A stretch of DNA of 64,000 nucleotides from Oscillospiraceae bacterium (GTDB lineage: Bacteria; Bacillota; Clostridia; Oscillospirales; CAG-272): positions 1 through 64,000 of the forward strand of contig SVTQ01000002.1 in the NCBI GenBank assembly GCA_015063695.1, given 5' to 3'. Positions 7,171-15,640 of the stretch are shown here, piece by piece; position 1 is the stretch's first letter; the number at the start of each line of letters is the position of its first letter. A model generated the notes under the pieces. The model saw nothing but the letters and a program-made list of their open reading frames with translations. It was not told the origin of the DNA and searched no databases. Both the position numbers and the translations under genes were made by a program.

Positions 7171-9138
7171 ATGAAGGTAAAATTTTTACAGGGTATCGCA
7201 GTCGACGTTGCAGAAGCAAAGTCCGTATACGATATCGCAAGAGAAAACGAGCTTATTTCCAGAAGCGTTATTGCCGCAAAGGTAAACGGCGAGGTCGTTG
7301 ACCTGACACACGTAATTACAGAAGATGCAGACGTTGCCCTGCTCACTTTTGAAGGCGCTCTCACAGCAGACGGAGTTGACGAGTCCGAGGACGGCGGCAG
7401 AAAGACCTTCTGGCACACTGCTTCCCACATTCTCGCACAGGCGGTAAAGAGACTTTACCCCGAAACAAAGCTTACGATCGGACCCGCTATTGGCAAAGGC
7501 TTCTACTACGATTTTGATTCCGACATCGCTTTCTCTCCCGAAATTCTTGAAAAGATCGAAGGAGAAATGAAGAAGATAATCAAGGAAAACCTCAAGATCG
7601 AAAAGTTCGCTCTTCCCCGCGATGAAGCTAAAAAGCTGATGGCAGATGCAGGAGAAGACTATAAGGTTCTTCTTATAGACAGAGTTCCCGAGGGTGAGGA
7701 GATCTCCTTCTACCGTCAGGGCGAATTCGTTGACCTCTGTGCAGGGCCTCACCTTTTCGCAACAGGCGCTGTTAAGGCATTCAAGCTTATTCAGTGCACA
7801 GGTGCGTACTGGGAAGGAAACTCCGACAACAAGGTTCTTCAGAGAGTTTACGGTACAGCGTTCCCTGCAAAGGATGCGCTGAGAGCCTACCTTGAAGCAG
7901 TTGAGGAAGCAAAGAAGCGAGACCACAACAAGATAGGCCGCGACCTTGAATACTTCACAACGGTTGACGTTATCGGTCAGGGTCTCCCCGTTCTTCTTCC
8001 CAAGGGCGCAAGAACTATTCAGCTTCTCCAGAGATTTGTTGAAGACGAGGAAGCAAAGAGAGGTTATCTCCTTACTAAAACTCCTCTTATGGCAAAACGC
8101 GACCTTTACAGAATTTCCGGTCACTGGGATCACTACCGCGACGGTATGTTCATTCTCGGCGACCCCGATGATGAAACAAAGGAATGCTTCGCTCTCCGTC
8201 CCATGACATGTCCCTTCCAGTATCAGGTATTCCTCAACAGAAAGCGTTCCTACAGAGACCTTCCCATGCGTCTCGGCGAAACCTCCACTCTCTTCAGAAA
8301 CGAAGACTCCGGCGAAATGCACGGTCTTATCCGTGTCCGTCAGTTCACAATTTCCGAGGGTCACCTCGTTATCCGTCCCGATCAGCTTGAAGAAGAATTC
8401 AAGGGCTGTCTTGAACTGGCAAGATTTATGCTTGACGCGGTAGGTCTTGAAGAGGACTGCACATACCGCTTCAGTCAGTGGGATCCTGCAAACACGGCTA
8501 AGTACGAAGGTACTCCCGAGCAGTGGAACGAAGCTCAGACAGTTATGGGCAACCTTCTTGACAAGCTGGGCGTTAAGTACACAGTAGGTATTGACGAAGC
8601 CGCTTTCTACGGCCCCAAGCTCGACATTCAGATAAAGAACGTTCACGGCAAGGAAGATACTCTTATCACAATTCAGATAGATATGCTTCTCGCTAAGAAG
8701 TTCGGTATGGAATATACAGACAGCGACAACACACAGAAGACTCCTTATATCATTCACAGAACTTCTCTCGGATGCTATGAAAGAACTCTCGCTCTTATCC
8801 TTGAAAAGTATGCAGGTGCTCTTCCCGTTTGGATCGCTCCCACTCAGGCAGTTGTTCTTCCCGTTTCTCCCCTCTTCGAAGAGTACGCAGAACAGGTTAC
8901 AGAACAGCTTAAGGCGGCAGGCATCAGAGTTGAGCTTGACAACAGAAACGAAAAGCTCGGCTACAGAATTCGCGAAGCTCAGCTCAGCAAGGTTCCTTAC
9001 ATGGTAACAGTCGGCGCTGACGAGCAGGAAAACGGAACAGTTTCCGTCCGCGCACGCGTTGAAGGCGAAGGCGGTCTTATGAAGACCGAAGAATTCATCG
9101 CAAAGGTTCTTCTTGAAACAGCTACAAGAAAGAAGTAA
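7171..9138 (+). CDS. thrS: Threonyl-tRNA synthetase
   Basis: 655 residues. Order: TGS domain (1-60), SAD editing-type second domain (WHTASHILAQAVKRLYP, about 75-240), class II catalytic core (about 250-540) and anticodon-binding domain (from about 545). Catalytic core landmarks are RPMTCPFQYQVF (zinc-ligand cysteine), RNEDSGEMHGLIRVRQF, and HRTSLGCYERTLALILEKYAG. The residue before the zinc cysteine is T where many family members have N. The start ATG at 7171 has AAGGATG about 9 bases upstream; further upstream the frame runs into the T-box. Controlled by the T-box at 6883-7115. Confidence 0.97.
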   Translation: MKVKFLQGIAVDVAEAKSVYDIARENELISRSVIAAKVNGEVVDLTHVITEDADVALLTFEGALTADGVDESEDGGRKTFWHTASHILAQAVKRLYPETKLTIGPAIGKGFYYDFDSDIAFSPEILEKIEGEMKKIIKENLKIEKFALPRDEAKKLMADAGEDYKVLLIDRVPEGEEISFYRQGEFVDLCAGPHLFATGAVKAFKLIQCTGAYWEGNSDNKVLQRVYGTAFPAKDALRAYLEAVEEAKKRDHNKIGRDLEYFTTVDVIGQGLPVLLPKGARTIQLLQRFVEDEEAKRGYLLTKTPLMAKRDLYRISGHWDHYRDGMFILGDPDDETKECFALRPMTCPFQYQVFLNRKRSYRDLPMRLGETSTLFRNEDSGEMHGLIRVRQFTISEGHLVIRPDQLEEEFKGCLELARFMLDAVGLEEDCTYRFSQWDPANTAKYEGTPEQWNEAQTVMGNLLDKLGVKYTVGIDEAAFYGPKLDIQIKNVHGKEDTLITIQIDMLLAKKFGMEYTDSDNTQKTPYIIHRTSLGCYERTLALILEKYAGALPVWIAPTQAVVLPVSPLFEEYAEQVTEQLKAAGIRVELDNRNEKLGYRIREAQLSKVPYMVTVGADEQENGTVSVRARVEGEGGLMKTEEFIAKVLLETATRKK

Positions 9139-9143
9139 TTATT

Positions 9144-9204
9144 ATGGGGAAAACTTTCTGAAGAAAGTTTTCCCCATACCCCTTTCAAAGACTTTTGAAA
9201 GGGG
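9144..9204. repeat. Double hairpin after thrS
   Basis: Two adjacent perfect palindromes: 15-bp stem ATGGGGAAAACTTTC with its complement around TGAA (9144-9177), then an 11-bp stem CCCCTTTCAAA with TTTGAAAGGGG (9179-9204). The first may end thrS transcription. The same two sequence themes recur in reverse order and orientation at 9536-9591, on the other side of the XRE gene. Confidence 0.85.
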
Positions 9205-9222
9205 TTTGAAAGGAACTTTATT

Positions 9223-9444
9223 ATGAACTATCGTACAAGACTCAGAAATGTGAGAGAAGATAGAGATCTAACTCAAGACGATGTTGGCAAGGTGCTCCAA
9301 AAATCACAACAAGGATACAATCACATTGAGACAGGTCGCGCAGAATTAAAGATCGATGACCTTATAAAGCTTTGTAGGTTTTATAATCTTTCCGCCGACT
9401 ACCTCATCGGACTTATCGACACACCCGAAAAACTTAAATATTAA
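9223..9444 (+). CDS. XRE-family HTH transcriptional regulator
   Basis: 73 residues; a single Cro/C1-type helix-turn-helix (RLRNVREDRDLTQDDVGKVL then SQQGYNHIETGRAELK) ending in SADYLIGLIDTPEKLKY. AAAGGA lies about 9 bases before the ATG. It is a paralogue of the regulator at 6536, in the opposite orientation. The gene is bracketed by matching palindromic repeats (9144-9204 and 9536-9591) and followed by its own terminator, so it looks like a unit inserted between thrS and the VanY-like gene. Function unknown beyond DNA binding. Confidence 0.88.
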   Translation: MNYRTRLRNVREDRDLTQDDVGKVLQKSQQGYNHIETGRAELKIDDLIKLCRFYNLSADYLIGLIDTPEKLKY

Positions 9445-9456
9445 AAACACAAAATA

Positions 9457-9507
9457 GGCTCCGTGTTAATCTGAGATTTTTCTCAAACTCGACGGAGCCG
9501 TTTTTAT
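9457..9507 (+). terminator. Terminator of the XRE gene
   Basis: GGCTCCGT (9458-9465) pairs with ACGGAGCC (9492-9499), enclosing a smaller inner hairpin (TGAGA..TCTCA), followed by GTTTTTA. Confidence 0.8.
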
Positions 9508-9535
9508 TTGCTTAATCAAGAAAGGGATTTCCTTC

Positions 9536-9591
9536 CCGTTCAAAAGCCTTTGAAGGGGTCAAAGGGGGAACTTTCCTCGGAAAGTTCCCCC
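9536..9591. repeat. Double hairpin left of repeat copy 2
   Basis: CCCGTTCAAA/TTTGAAGGGG followed by the perfect palindrome GGGGGAACTTTC-CTCG-GAAAGTTCCCCC (9564-9591). The order is the mirror image of the double hairpin at 9144-9204. Confidence 0.85.
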
Positions 9592-9824
9592 TCAGTCCGA
9601 AGACAAACTTGGTATAACGCAGATGTGAGCAGAAGGATTTGTATAAAGCAAATTTTTCTTGACGAAGCAATCTGACATGGAAAAGGCGGGCAAAAGCCCG
9701 CCACATCTGCTTTTAGAGCATTTTTTTCTCTACCATAGGCAACTATGCCTACGAGGAAAAAAGCTCTAAATCTACCTGCGTTTCTCTCAGTCTGACTCAG
9801 AGTGTAGACTTTGTCTACACTCTG
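9592..9824 (-). repeat. Structured repeat element, copy 2 (complete)
   Basis: Inverted copy of the element at 1-230. The few differences are single bases (for example in GTTTCATC versus GCTTCGTC, and in the A-rich arm of the main hairpin), plus a divergent end next to the flanking hairpin. It is complete at the end truncated in copy 1: a 14-bp perfect palindrome CTCAGAGTGTAGAC-TTT-GTCTACACTCTGAG occupies 9794-9824. It is bounded on both sides by identical GGGGGAACTTTC hairpins. It contains a frame starting MWRAFARLFHVR that is also present in copy 1, but no ribosome site; I do not call it a gene. Confidence 0.88.
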
Positions 9825-9854
9825 AGGGGGAACTTTCCTCGGAAAGTTCCCCCT
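9825..9854. repeat. GGGGGAACTTTC hairpin right of repeat copy 2
   Basis: A 12-bp perfect stem around CTCG, identical to 9564-9591. It lies just after the stop codon of the VanY-like gene and could terminate it on the minus strand. With 9564-9591 it gives repeat copy 2 matching ends. Confidence 0.8.
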
Positions 9855-9869
9855 TAATCTGACATAAAG

Positions 9870-11114
9870 TTATTTTATAAGCTCTAAATATTCTTCGAAG
9901 CAAAGGCCGAAGTTGTGTATCTTTTCTGCGTGGTAACGGCCCACGAAGCGGTAGTGCCAGGGCTCGAAGATATAGCCTGTCACGTCCTCTTTATCCTTAG
10001 GATAGCGAAGAATGAACCCGAATTTCCAGGCGTTATCGCATAGCCACTTATAAGCCTCCTGATTTTCAAAAGCCTGACTTGCGGAGGGCAGGTTATGCAT
10101 ATCACAGCAGAGTGCCGCCTGATGCTCGCTTGTGCCGGGAAGGGCGGAATACTTATTCGCTTCCTTTTCCGCATCCTCTCTTGATAGACCCTTGTTCATT
10201 TCGCTGTTTACGTAATTGTTATATAGAGTTCCCTGATATTCATAAGAACGGTAGGCGCTGGTAACGGAAACGTCGGTGTATCCTGCGGCATACATTTCAA
10301 GATAGAGAGCTTCAAGGGCTTTTTCTGCAGTTTCAACCATTTTCTGTGTTGCTCTTCCGTCCTTTCTCGTATTCACAACGTTTATCATATTTTCGGGAAC
10401 GTAGTTTGCATCAACGGAATTAGTCTTATTGAGAAGCATAAGAAAGCCGTCGCGGTCTGCAGGGCTCATGTACTGCTCATATTCCGAGAGGTCAACTGAA
10501 AACTCAACACTGTCGGAAAGGGAAAAATAGCCATCATCAACAAGCGTGCCCTCGAAAAGACGGTACATATAGACGTACTCGTTTCCGTCTTCAAAGACCG
10601 TGCTGTATATTCTGCCCGAAACAGCATCAAACATAGGAGAAACAACGTGGAAGGCATATTCAAAGGAGCCTCTGTTCTCATTCCAGAGATAACAGAAATA
10701 GGGAGTATTTCCCTCGGTTCCCTTCCAGCCTTCAATGAGAAAATCGGTCTTTCCGTCAAGGTTTACGTCACGGGTCATAAAAGAATATGTTCCGTCTGAG
10801 GAATATATACCCTCCTTATGGCCGAGGACTGCCTCTGTTGCCTCGCGAAGGTCAAGGCTGTCCTTTTCCTCGCCGCCGACGCTTACGTTTACGGCGGTAA
10901 GGTACCCTTCGGCACCCATAAAGTCAAGCTTTACGGGAACGCCGTCGGAAACGTCAAACTGTTCCGTCTTAAGAACGGTCTTTTCCACGTAATCGGAGTT
11001 TTCGTTTTCTGTTGTGTCAGTTGACGGGTCGGAGGGTACTTCCTCTTTTTGACAGGAGCACAGGGCACCTGCAAGCATTGCTACAACCAATAATAAAGAT
11101 AAAAATTTTTTCAT
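9870..11114 (-). CDS. D-alanyl-D-alanine carboxypeptidase family lipoprotein (VanY-like)
   Basis: 414 residues. A signal peptide with lipobox (LCSC, lipidated Cys about residue 20) is followed by a Ser/Thr/Glu-rich spacer, an unassigned middle region (about 50-250) and a C-terminal peptidase M15/VanY domain. Visible zinc-site motifs: SEHQAALCCDMH (the family's SxHxxGxxxD with Gly replaced by Ala) and EPWHYRFVG. Likely trims D-Ala from peptidoglycan stem peptides at the outer membrane face. No van genes are nearby, so a housekeeping wall role is more likely than resistance. The start follows the guaB terminator closely (27 bases). Confidence 0.85.
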   Translation of the reverse strand: MKKFLSLLLVVAMLAGALCSCQKEEVPSDPSTDTTENENSDYVEKTVLKTEQFDVSDGVPVKLDFMGAEGYLTAVNVSVGGEEKDSLDLREATEAVLGHKEGIYSSDGTYSFMTRDVNLDGKTDFLIEGWKGTEGNTPYFCYLWNENRGSFEYAFHVVSPMFDAVSGRIYSTVFEDGNEYVYMYRLFEGTLVDDGYFSLSDSVEFSVDLSEYEQYMSPADRDGFLMLLNKTNSVDANYVPENMINVVNTRKDGRATQKMVETAEKALEALYLEMYAAGYTDVSVTSAYRSYEYQGTLYNNYVNSEMNKGLSREDAEKEANKYSALPGTSEHQAALCCDMHNLPSASQAFENQEAYKWLCDNAWKFGFILRYPKDKEDVTGYIFEPWHYRFVGRYHAEKIHNFGLCFEEYLELIK

Positions 11115-11140
11115 AGTATCACCAATCTAACCTAATAGCA

Positions 11141-11166
11141 AACCCCAAGGTATCCCTTGGGGTTTT
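11141..11166 (-). terminator. Terminator of guaB
   Basis: AACCCCAAGG pairs with CCTTGGGGTT around a 4-base loop, immediately after the IMP dehydrogenase stop codon on the minus strand. Confidence 0.8.
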
Positions 11167-11177
11167 ATTTGTATAAC

Positions 11178-12680
11178 TTAGTCGCGCTTATTTGTGGAGC
11201 GGAGCATTACGTCATGGTAGCCGCCTTCAACGATACTTGTTGCGGAAACCAATGTGATCTTTGCGTTCTTCTGCAGGTCGGGAATAGATGTAACACCGCA
11301 GTTGCACATTGTGCTCTTAACCTTATAAAGGCTCTTCTGAACGTTATCGCGGAGAGGACCTGCGTAGGTTACGTAGGAGTCAACGCCTTCTTCGAAGGAG
11401 AGCTTGCTCTTACCGCCGAGGTCGTATCTCTGCCAGTTACGCGCACGGTTGGAGCCTTCGCCCCAGTATTCCTTAACGTACGTGCCGTTAATGTTGAGCT
11501 TGGGTGTAGGGCTTTCGTCAAATCTTGCGAAGTATCTGCCGAGCATGATGAAGTCGGAGCCCATTGCAAGAGCGAGAGTCATGTGATAGTCGTGAACGAT
11601 ACCGCCGTCGGAACAGATAGGTACGTAGATACCTGTCTTTTCATAGTATTCGTCACGCGCTGCAGCAACCTCGAGAACTGCCGTTGCCTGACCTCTGCCG
11701 ATACCCTTCTGTTCACGGGTGATACAGATGGAACCGCCGCCGATACCTACCTTGATAAAGTCAGCACCTGCTTCTGCGAGGAACATAAAGCCGTCTCTGT
11801 CTACAACGTTACCTGCGCCAACGAGAACGCTGTCGCCGTACTTTTCGCGGATGAAGTCGATAGTCTGCTTCTGCCAGCAGGAGTAACCTTCGGAGGAGTC
11901 GATGCAGAGAACGTCAGCGCCTGCTTCTACAAGCGCAGGAACTCTCTTTTCGTAGTCAAGAGTGTTGATACCTGCACCAACCATATATCTCTTGTTTTCG
12001 TCGAGGAGCTCATTGGGGTTTTCCTTATGCTGAGAGTAGTCTTTTCTGAATACGAGGTACTTGAGGTTACCTTCTTCGTCAACGAGGGGGAGAGAATTGA
12101 GCTTGTGGTCCCAAATGATGTCGTTTGCTTCCTTGAGAGTTGTTGTTGCGGGAGCGGTAACGAGCTTTTCAATGGGAGTCATGAACTCGGATACCTTAAG
12201 GTCTGTGGACATACGGCTTACTCTGTAATCTCTGCCTGTTACGATGCCGAGAAGCTTGCCTGTGCCTGTGCCGTCATGAGTTACTGCAACGGTGTTGTGG
12301 CCGTTAGCTTCAACAACTGCAAGAACGTCAGCAAGGGTGTTATCGGGAGTAACGTTGGAGTCACTTACAACAAAGCCTGCCTTGTAGCCCTTTACGCGGG
12401 CAACCATAGCAGCCTCGTCCTCGATGGACTGAGAGCCGTAAATGAAAGACATACCGCCTTCTTTTGCGAGAGCTATTGCCATAGTATCGTTGGATACGGA
12501 CTGCATGATAGCGGAAACGAGAGGAATGTTAAGACTGATTCTGGGTTCCTCGCCCTTTCTGTATTTTACAAGGGGAGTCTTCAGAGTAACGTTAGCGGGA
12601 ATACAATCGGGGGACGTGTAACCGGGCACCAACAGATACTCACTGAAGGTTCTTGAGGGTTCAGGAAATACAAACGGCAT
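11178..12680 (-). CDS. guaB: IMP dehydrogenase, Tritrichomonas-like type
   Basis: 500 residues; oxidises IMP to XMP with NAD, the committed step to GMP. TIM barrel interrupted by two CBS motifs (about 100-220). The catalytic loop [19 protein letters not shown] places the nucleophile at Cys319, and the flap has WQRYDLG with Arg418-Tyr419. The N-terminus ([18 protein letters not shown]), [12 protein letters not shown] and STMCNCG are unlike the common bacterial enzymes. From memory they resemble the Tritrichomonas foetus enzyme closely, including the residue numbers. AAAGGAG precedes the ATG. It sits alone between cysE and the VanY-like gene, with no purine genes nearby. Confidence 0.93.
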   Translation of the reverse strand: MPFVFPEPSRTFSEYLLVPGYTSPDCIPANVTLKTPLVKYRKGEEPRISLNIPLVSAIMQSVSNDTMAIALAKEGGMSFIYGSQSIEDEAAMVARVKGYKAGFVVSDSNVTPDNTLADVLAVVEANGHNTVAVTHDGTGTGKLLGIVTGRDYRVSRMSTDLKVSEFMTPIEKLVTAPATTTLKEANDIIWDHKLNSLPLVDEEGNLKYLVFRKDYSQHKENPNELLDENKRYMVGAGINTLDYEKRVPALVEAGADVLCIDSSEGYSCWQKQTIDFIREKYGDSVLVGAGNVVDRDGFMFLAEAGADFIKVGIGGGSICITREQKGIGRGQATAVLEVAAARDEYYEKTGIYVPICSDGGIVHDYHMTLALAMGSDFIMLGRYFARFDESPTPKLNINGTYVKEYWGEGSNRARNWQRYDLGGKSKLSFEEGVDSYVTYAGPLRDNVQKSLYKVKSTMCNCGVTSIPDLQKNAKITLVSATSIVEGGYHDVMLRSTNKRD

Positions 12681-12862
12681 GACTTTTCTCCTTTATTTTT
12701 ACTGTTTTATTTTAAAAATCGGTTGTGCAAAATCAAAAAAGTATAATTTTATATATTGTAGCACACTTTTTTTGATTTGTACATAGAAAAAAAGCAATAA
12801 TTTTGAAAACAATTATGGAAGAATAATGGAGAGTTTCGACAAAGGACGTCAAAATACCGGGT

Positions 12863-13765
12863 TTACTTCTTTCCTTCCTTGAAGTTGAGAACGGGAGCCT
12901 TTGCGCTGACCTTGACGTTCTTGCCTACGGAGGAAGTTATGAAGGTATTACCGCCCACAACGGAGCCCTCGCCGATAACGGTCTCGCCGCCGAGAATGGT
13001 TGCACCTGCGTAAATTGTAACGTTATCTTCAACGGTGGGATGACGCTTCTTACCCGAGAGCTTCTGCCCGCTTCTTGTGGAGAGCGCACCGAGAGTAACG
13101 CCCTGATAAAGCTTCACGTTATTTCCGATAACAGTCGTTTCACCTACAACTACGCCCGTACCGTGGTCGATGAAGAAATATTCGCCGATAGTTGCGCCGG
13201 AGTTTATGTCAATTCCCGTTTTGCCGTGGGCATACTCCGTCATAATACGGGGAATAAAGGGTACGCCGTAGTTATAAAGTTCATGGGCAATTCTGTAAAC
13301 GAAGATGGCGAAGAATCCGGGGTAAGAACAGATCACCTCTTCCTTGCTCTTTGCCGCAGGGTCTCCGTTGAAGCCTGCCTCAACGTCCTTGAGGAGTATA
13401 TTCTGAAGTTCGGGAAGCTTTTCGAAAAATCCGTTACAGATATCCTCTGTCATTCTTTCTACAGCGGCATCGGAAAGGCTCTTTTTCTTTTTGTAGGAAA
13501 GTCCGCGCTTTACCTGAATATAAAGGCTGTCGTAAATATCGCACAGAAGACTACCTACGTAGTACTGTGCAGGTGCACCCTCGGTAACGATGCCCGTGAA
13601 ATATCCGGGGAACATTACGTCGCGAAGGTCCTTAATTATATCTATTACCGCGTTTCTGTCGGGAAGAGCACCCTCGTCGCTGAGCATGAGGATCTCGGAA
13701 TTATCATAGTTTTCACTTATCTTTTCAACTGAAGCTGTCAGTATATTTCTCGCATTATCTGTCAT
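12863..13765 (-). CDS. cysE: Serine O-acetyltransferase
   Basis: 300 residues. Transfers acetyl from acetyl-CoA to L-serine, giving the O-acetylserine used by cysteine synthase, whose gene lies just upstream. N-terminal helical domain (about 1-160) followed by a left-handed beta-helix of hexapeptide repeats ([48 protein letters not shown]). The catalytic His/Asp pair is in FIDHGTG. It is longer at the N-terminus than the EpsC/CysE of Bacillus and matches the larger clostridial form. AAGGAG precedes the ATG. cysK and cysE probably form one operon (38-bp gap). Confidence 0.93.
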   Translation of the reverse strand: MTDNARNILTASVEKISENYDNSEILMLSDEGALPDRNAVIDIIKDLRDVMFPGYFTGIVTEGAPAQYYVGSLLCDIYDSLYIQVKRGLSYKKKKSLSDAAVERMTEDICNGFFEKLPELQNILLKDVEAGFNGDPAAKSKEEVICSYPGFFAIFVYRIAHELYNYGVPFIPRIMTEYAHGKTGIDINSGATIGEYFFIDHGTGVVVGETTVIGNNVKLYQGVTLGALSTRSGQKLSGKKRHPTVEDNVTIYAGATILGGETVIGEGSVVGGNTFITSSVGKNVKVSAKAPVLNFKEGKK

Positions 13766-13803
13766 GATTTATCTCCTTTTGATAAAGTATTTGAGCGTAA
13801 AAT

Positions 13804-14733
13804 TCAATTTGTGAATTCTTCGCAGGAGAGGTATCTCTCACCCGTATCGGGAAGTACGAGCACCACCGTTTTCCCTTTGTTTTCGGGACGGCACGCCGCC
13901 TTCACCGCGCCGCAGAGGGCGGCACCCGAGGAGATTCCCGAAAGAATTCCTTCAAGCCTTGCAAGGTCCTTTGCGCAGAGGAAAGCATCCTCGTTTGAAA
14001 CGGTCACTACCTCGTCATATATATCTCTGTTCAAAACCTCGGGAATAAAGTTTGCGCCGATGCCCTGAATTTTATGGGCTGCCGCCTTGCCTCCCGAAAG
14101 AAGGGGAGATGCTTCGGGCTCAACGGCTATCACCTTTATATCGGGCTTCTTTTCCTTAAGATATTCACCGCAGCCCGTAAGGGTTCCTCCCGTTCCCACG
14201 GCAGACACTAAAATATCGACCTCGCCGTCGGTGTCCTCCCATATCTCGGGACCCGTTGTCTTTCTGTGAGCCGCAGGATTTGCAGGATTTTCAAACTGAC
14301 CTGCGATTATGGCTCCTTCCGTATTTTCTTTTATTTCCAGAGCCTTTTCGATGGCACCCGCCATTCCGAGCGCTCCGTCTGTCAGCACCACCTCGGCGCC
14401 GTAGGCTTTTATAAGAAGCTGTCTTTCAACGCTCATGGTATCGGGCATGACGATAACTGCGCGGTATCCCTTCACCGCCGCCACCGCCGCAAGGCCGATG
14501 CCCGTGTTTCCGCTGGTGGGCTCGATTATCACACCGCCGCGCTTCAGCTTTCCCTCTCTCTCGGAGCTCTCTATCATTTCAAGGGCAACTCTGTCCTTTG
14601 CGCTTCCGCAGGGATTTGCTCTTTCAAGCTTTGCGACTATCTTTGCGTAGGCCCCCGTTCTTTTTTCTATATTCTGAAGTCTTACAAGGGGGGTCTTTCC
14701 TATAAGCTCCGTCATTCCGTTATATATCTTCAT
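13804..14733 (-). CDS. cysK: Cysteine synthase (O-acetylserine sulfhydrylase)
   Basis: 309 residues, fold-type II PLP enzyme that makes cysteine from O-acetylserine and sulfide. The PLP lysine is in NPCGSAKDRVA, with the asparagine loop TSGNTGIG and the phosphate-binding GTGGTLTG. The last residues (EFTN) differ from, or extend beyond, the usual short C-terminus. CysK normally binds the C-terminal Ile of CysE; CysE here ends FKEGKK, without Ile, so the classical complex may not form. Start at 14733, with GAGG 6-7 bases ahead. Confidence 0.94.
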   Translation of the reverse strand: MKIYNGMTELIGKTPLVRLQNIEKRTGAYAKIVAKLERANPCGSAKDRVALEMIESSEREGKLKRGGVIIEPTSGNTGIGLAAVAAVKGYRAVIVMPDTMSVERQLLIKAYGAEVVLTDGALGMAGAIEKALEIKENTEGAIIAGQFENPANPAAHRKTTGPEIWEDTDGEVDILVSAVGTGGTLTGCGEYLKEKKPDIKVIAVEPEASPLLSGGKAAAHKIQGIGANFIPEVLNRDIYDEVVTVSNEDAFLCAKDLARLEGILSGISSGAALCGAVKAACRPENKGKTVVLVLPDTGERYLSCEEFTN

Positions 14734-14778
14734 AATACGCCTCATTTAATTACTGATAAAATGAATTTTTTCGCTTTA

Positions 14779-15414
14779 TTAGTTATACCCAAACTCAGAA
14801 AAGGGAAACACCGCCGGCGGCTCCTTTTCAAAAACAAAATCTTCATTTTTCATACAGAACGAGATACGGTTCGACCAGAGAGCGATATTACAGTTATCGC
14901 TTCCTCCGTACTTGCCGTCTCCGTACAAAGGCATTTTTCTTGAGGAAAACTGAACTCTTATCTGGTGGCTTCTTCCCGTGTGAAGCTTTATTCTAACAAG
15001 GGACTTTTCCCCGTCAAATGCCTCCCTCTTATATTCAAGGGACGCTTTTCTAACGCCCCGTCTCTCTCTTTTTACAACAAAGCTCTTGTTGAGCCTTGAG
15101 TCCTTGAAGAGAAGGTCCTCCATCGTCCCTTCCTCGGGACACTTTCCGTGAACCACCGCAAGGTACTCCTTGGAAAAGCCTCCGCTCTCCATGATTTTTG
15201 AGAGAGCCGCCGCCCCTTCTTTAGAGAGCGCGTATATCATAACACCGCCAACGGCTCTGTCAAGTCTGTGAACTGGATAAACTTTTTTTGAAAGCTGTTT
15301 TTCAAGAAGAGAGACCATGCCGCCCTCGCCGCTTTCGGACAAAAGCCCGACAGGCTTTACCACTGCGGCAAAATCCCTGTTTGAAAAAAGAATTTCGATC
15401 TTTATTCCATCCAT
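14779..15414 (-). CDS. RluA-family pseudouridine synthase
   Basis: 211 residues. Isomerises uridines in rRNA or tRNA. Catalytic motif VHRLDRAVGG (active-site Asp) near residue 48, then KEYLAVVHG and the conserved GRSHQIRVQFSS. There is no S4 domain, so it is the short RluA/RluC-like type; the exact site cannot be told. The start was moved to the ATG at 15414, about 11 bases after AGGAGG; an upstream TTG overlaps that ribosome site and is rejected. Divergent from perR; a 12-bp inverted repeat (15438-15487) sits in its leader. Confidence 0.88.
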   Translation of the reverse strand: MDGIKIEILFSNRDFAAVVKPVGLLSESGEGGMVSLLEKQLSKKVYPVHRLDRAVGGVMIYALSKEGAAALSKIMESGGFSKEYLAVVHGKCPEEGTMEDLLFKDSRLNKSFVVKRERRGVRKASLEYKREAFDGEKSLVRIKLHTGRSHQIRVQFSSRKMPLYGDGKYGGSDNCNIALWSNRISFCMKNEDFVFEKEPPAVFPFSEFGYN

Positions 15415-15437
15415 GGCGACCTTCCCCTCCTTGATCA

Positions 15438-15487
15438 ATGATATACTTTCCGCATTTTACTAAGGATACTTACATAAAGTATATCAT
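15438..15487. promoter_or_regulatory. 12-bp inverted repeat between pseudouridine synthase and perR
   Basis: ATGATATACTTT and its exact complement AAAGTATATCAT separated by 26 bases, upstream of the minus-strand gene. Could be an mRNA leader stem or paired half-sites; function unknown. Confidence 0.45.
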
Positions 15488-15541
15488 ATAACCCTCGCAG
15501 TTGCAAGGGGAAATCCATATACTGCAAGGAAAAACAGCTTT

Positions 15542-15556
15542 TTAGAATTATTCTAA
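15542..15556. promoter_or_regulatory. PerR-type box 1
   Basis: TTAGAATTATTCTAA, a perfect 7-1-7 palindrome close to the Fur-family PerR consensus (TTATAATNATTATAA). It lies 16 bases upstream of the -35 of the perR promoter. Confidence 0.8.
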
Positions 15557-15572
15557 TTATTCCAAAAATCTA

Positions 15573-15601
15573 TTGACAAAGGAAAAAAATACCTGTATAA
15601 T
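15573..15601 (+). promoter_or_regulatory. Sigma-A promoter of perR-rbr
   Basis: TTGACA, 17 bases, TATAAT. It is bracketed by the two PerR-type boxes. Confidence 0.9.
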
Positions 15602-15612
15602 CATATCAGAAA

Positions 15613-15627
15613 TTAGAACCGTTCTAA
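15613..15627. promoter_or_regulatory. PerR-type box 2
   Basis: TTAGAACCGTTCTAA, a second perfect 7-1-7 palindrome, placed between the -10 and the AGGAGG of perR, where bound repressor would block transcription. Confidence 0.8.
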
Positions 15628-15640
15628 AAAGGAGGGCATC

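Noticed and set aside
7186-8757. Long antisense frame of 523 codons across thrS
   Set aside because: Codon bias of thrS opens the reverse frame; the reading has no start signal or family resemblance.
11157-12656. Antisense frame of 499 codons across guaB
   Set aside because: A shadow of guaB codon use; no ribosome site and low-quality composition (Cys/Val/Ser rich).
12681-12862. Purine riboswitch ahead of guaB
   Set aside because: No purine-type three-way junction core was visible; the AT-rich region holds only a weak promoter (TACAAT).
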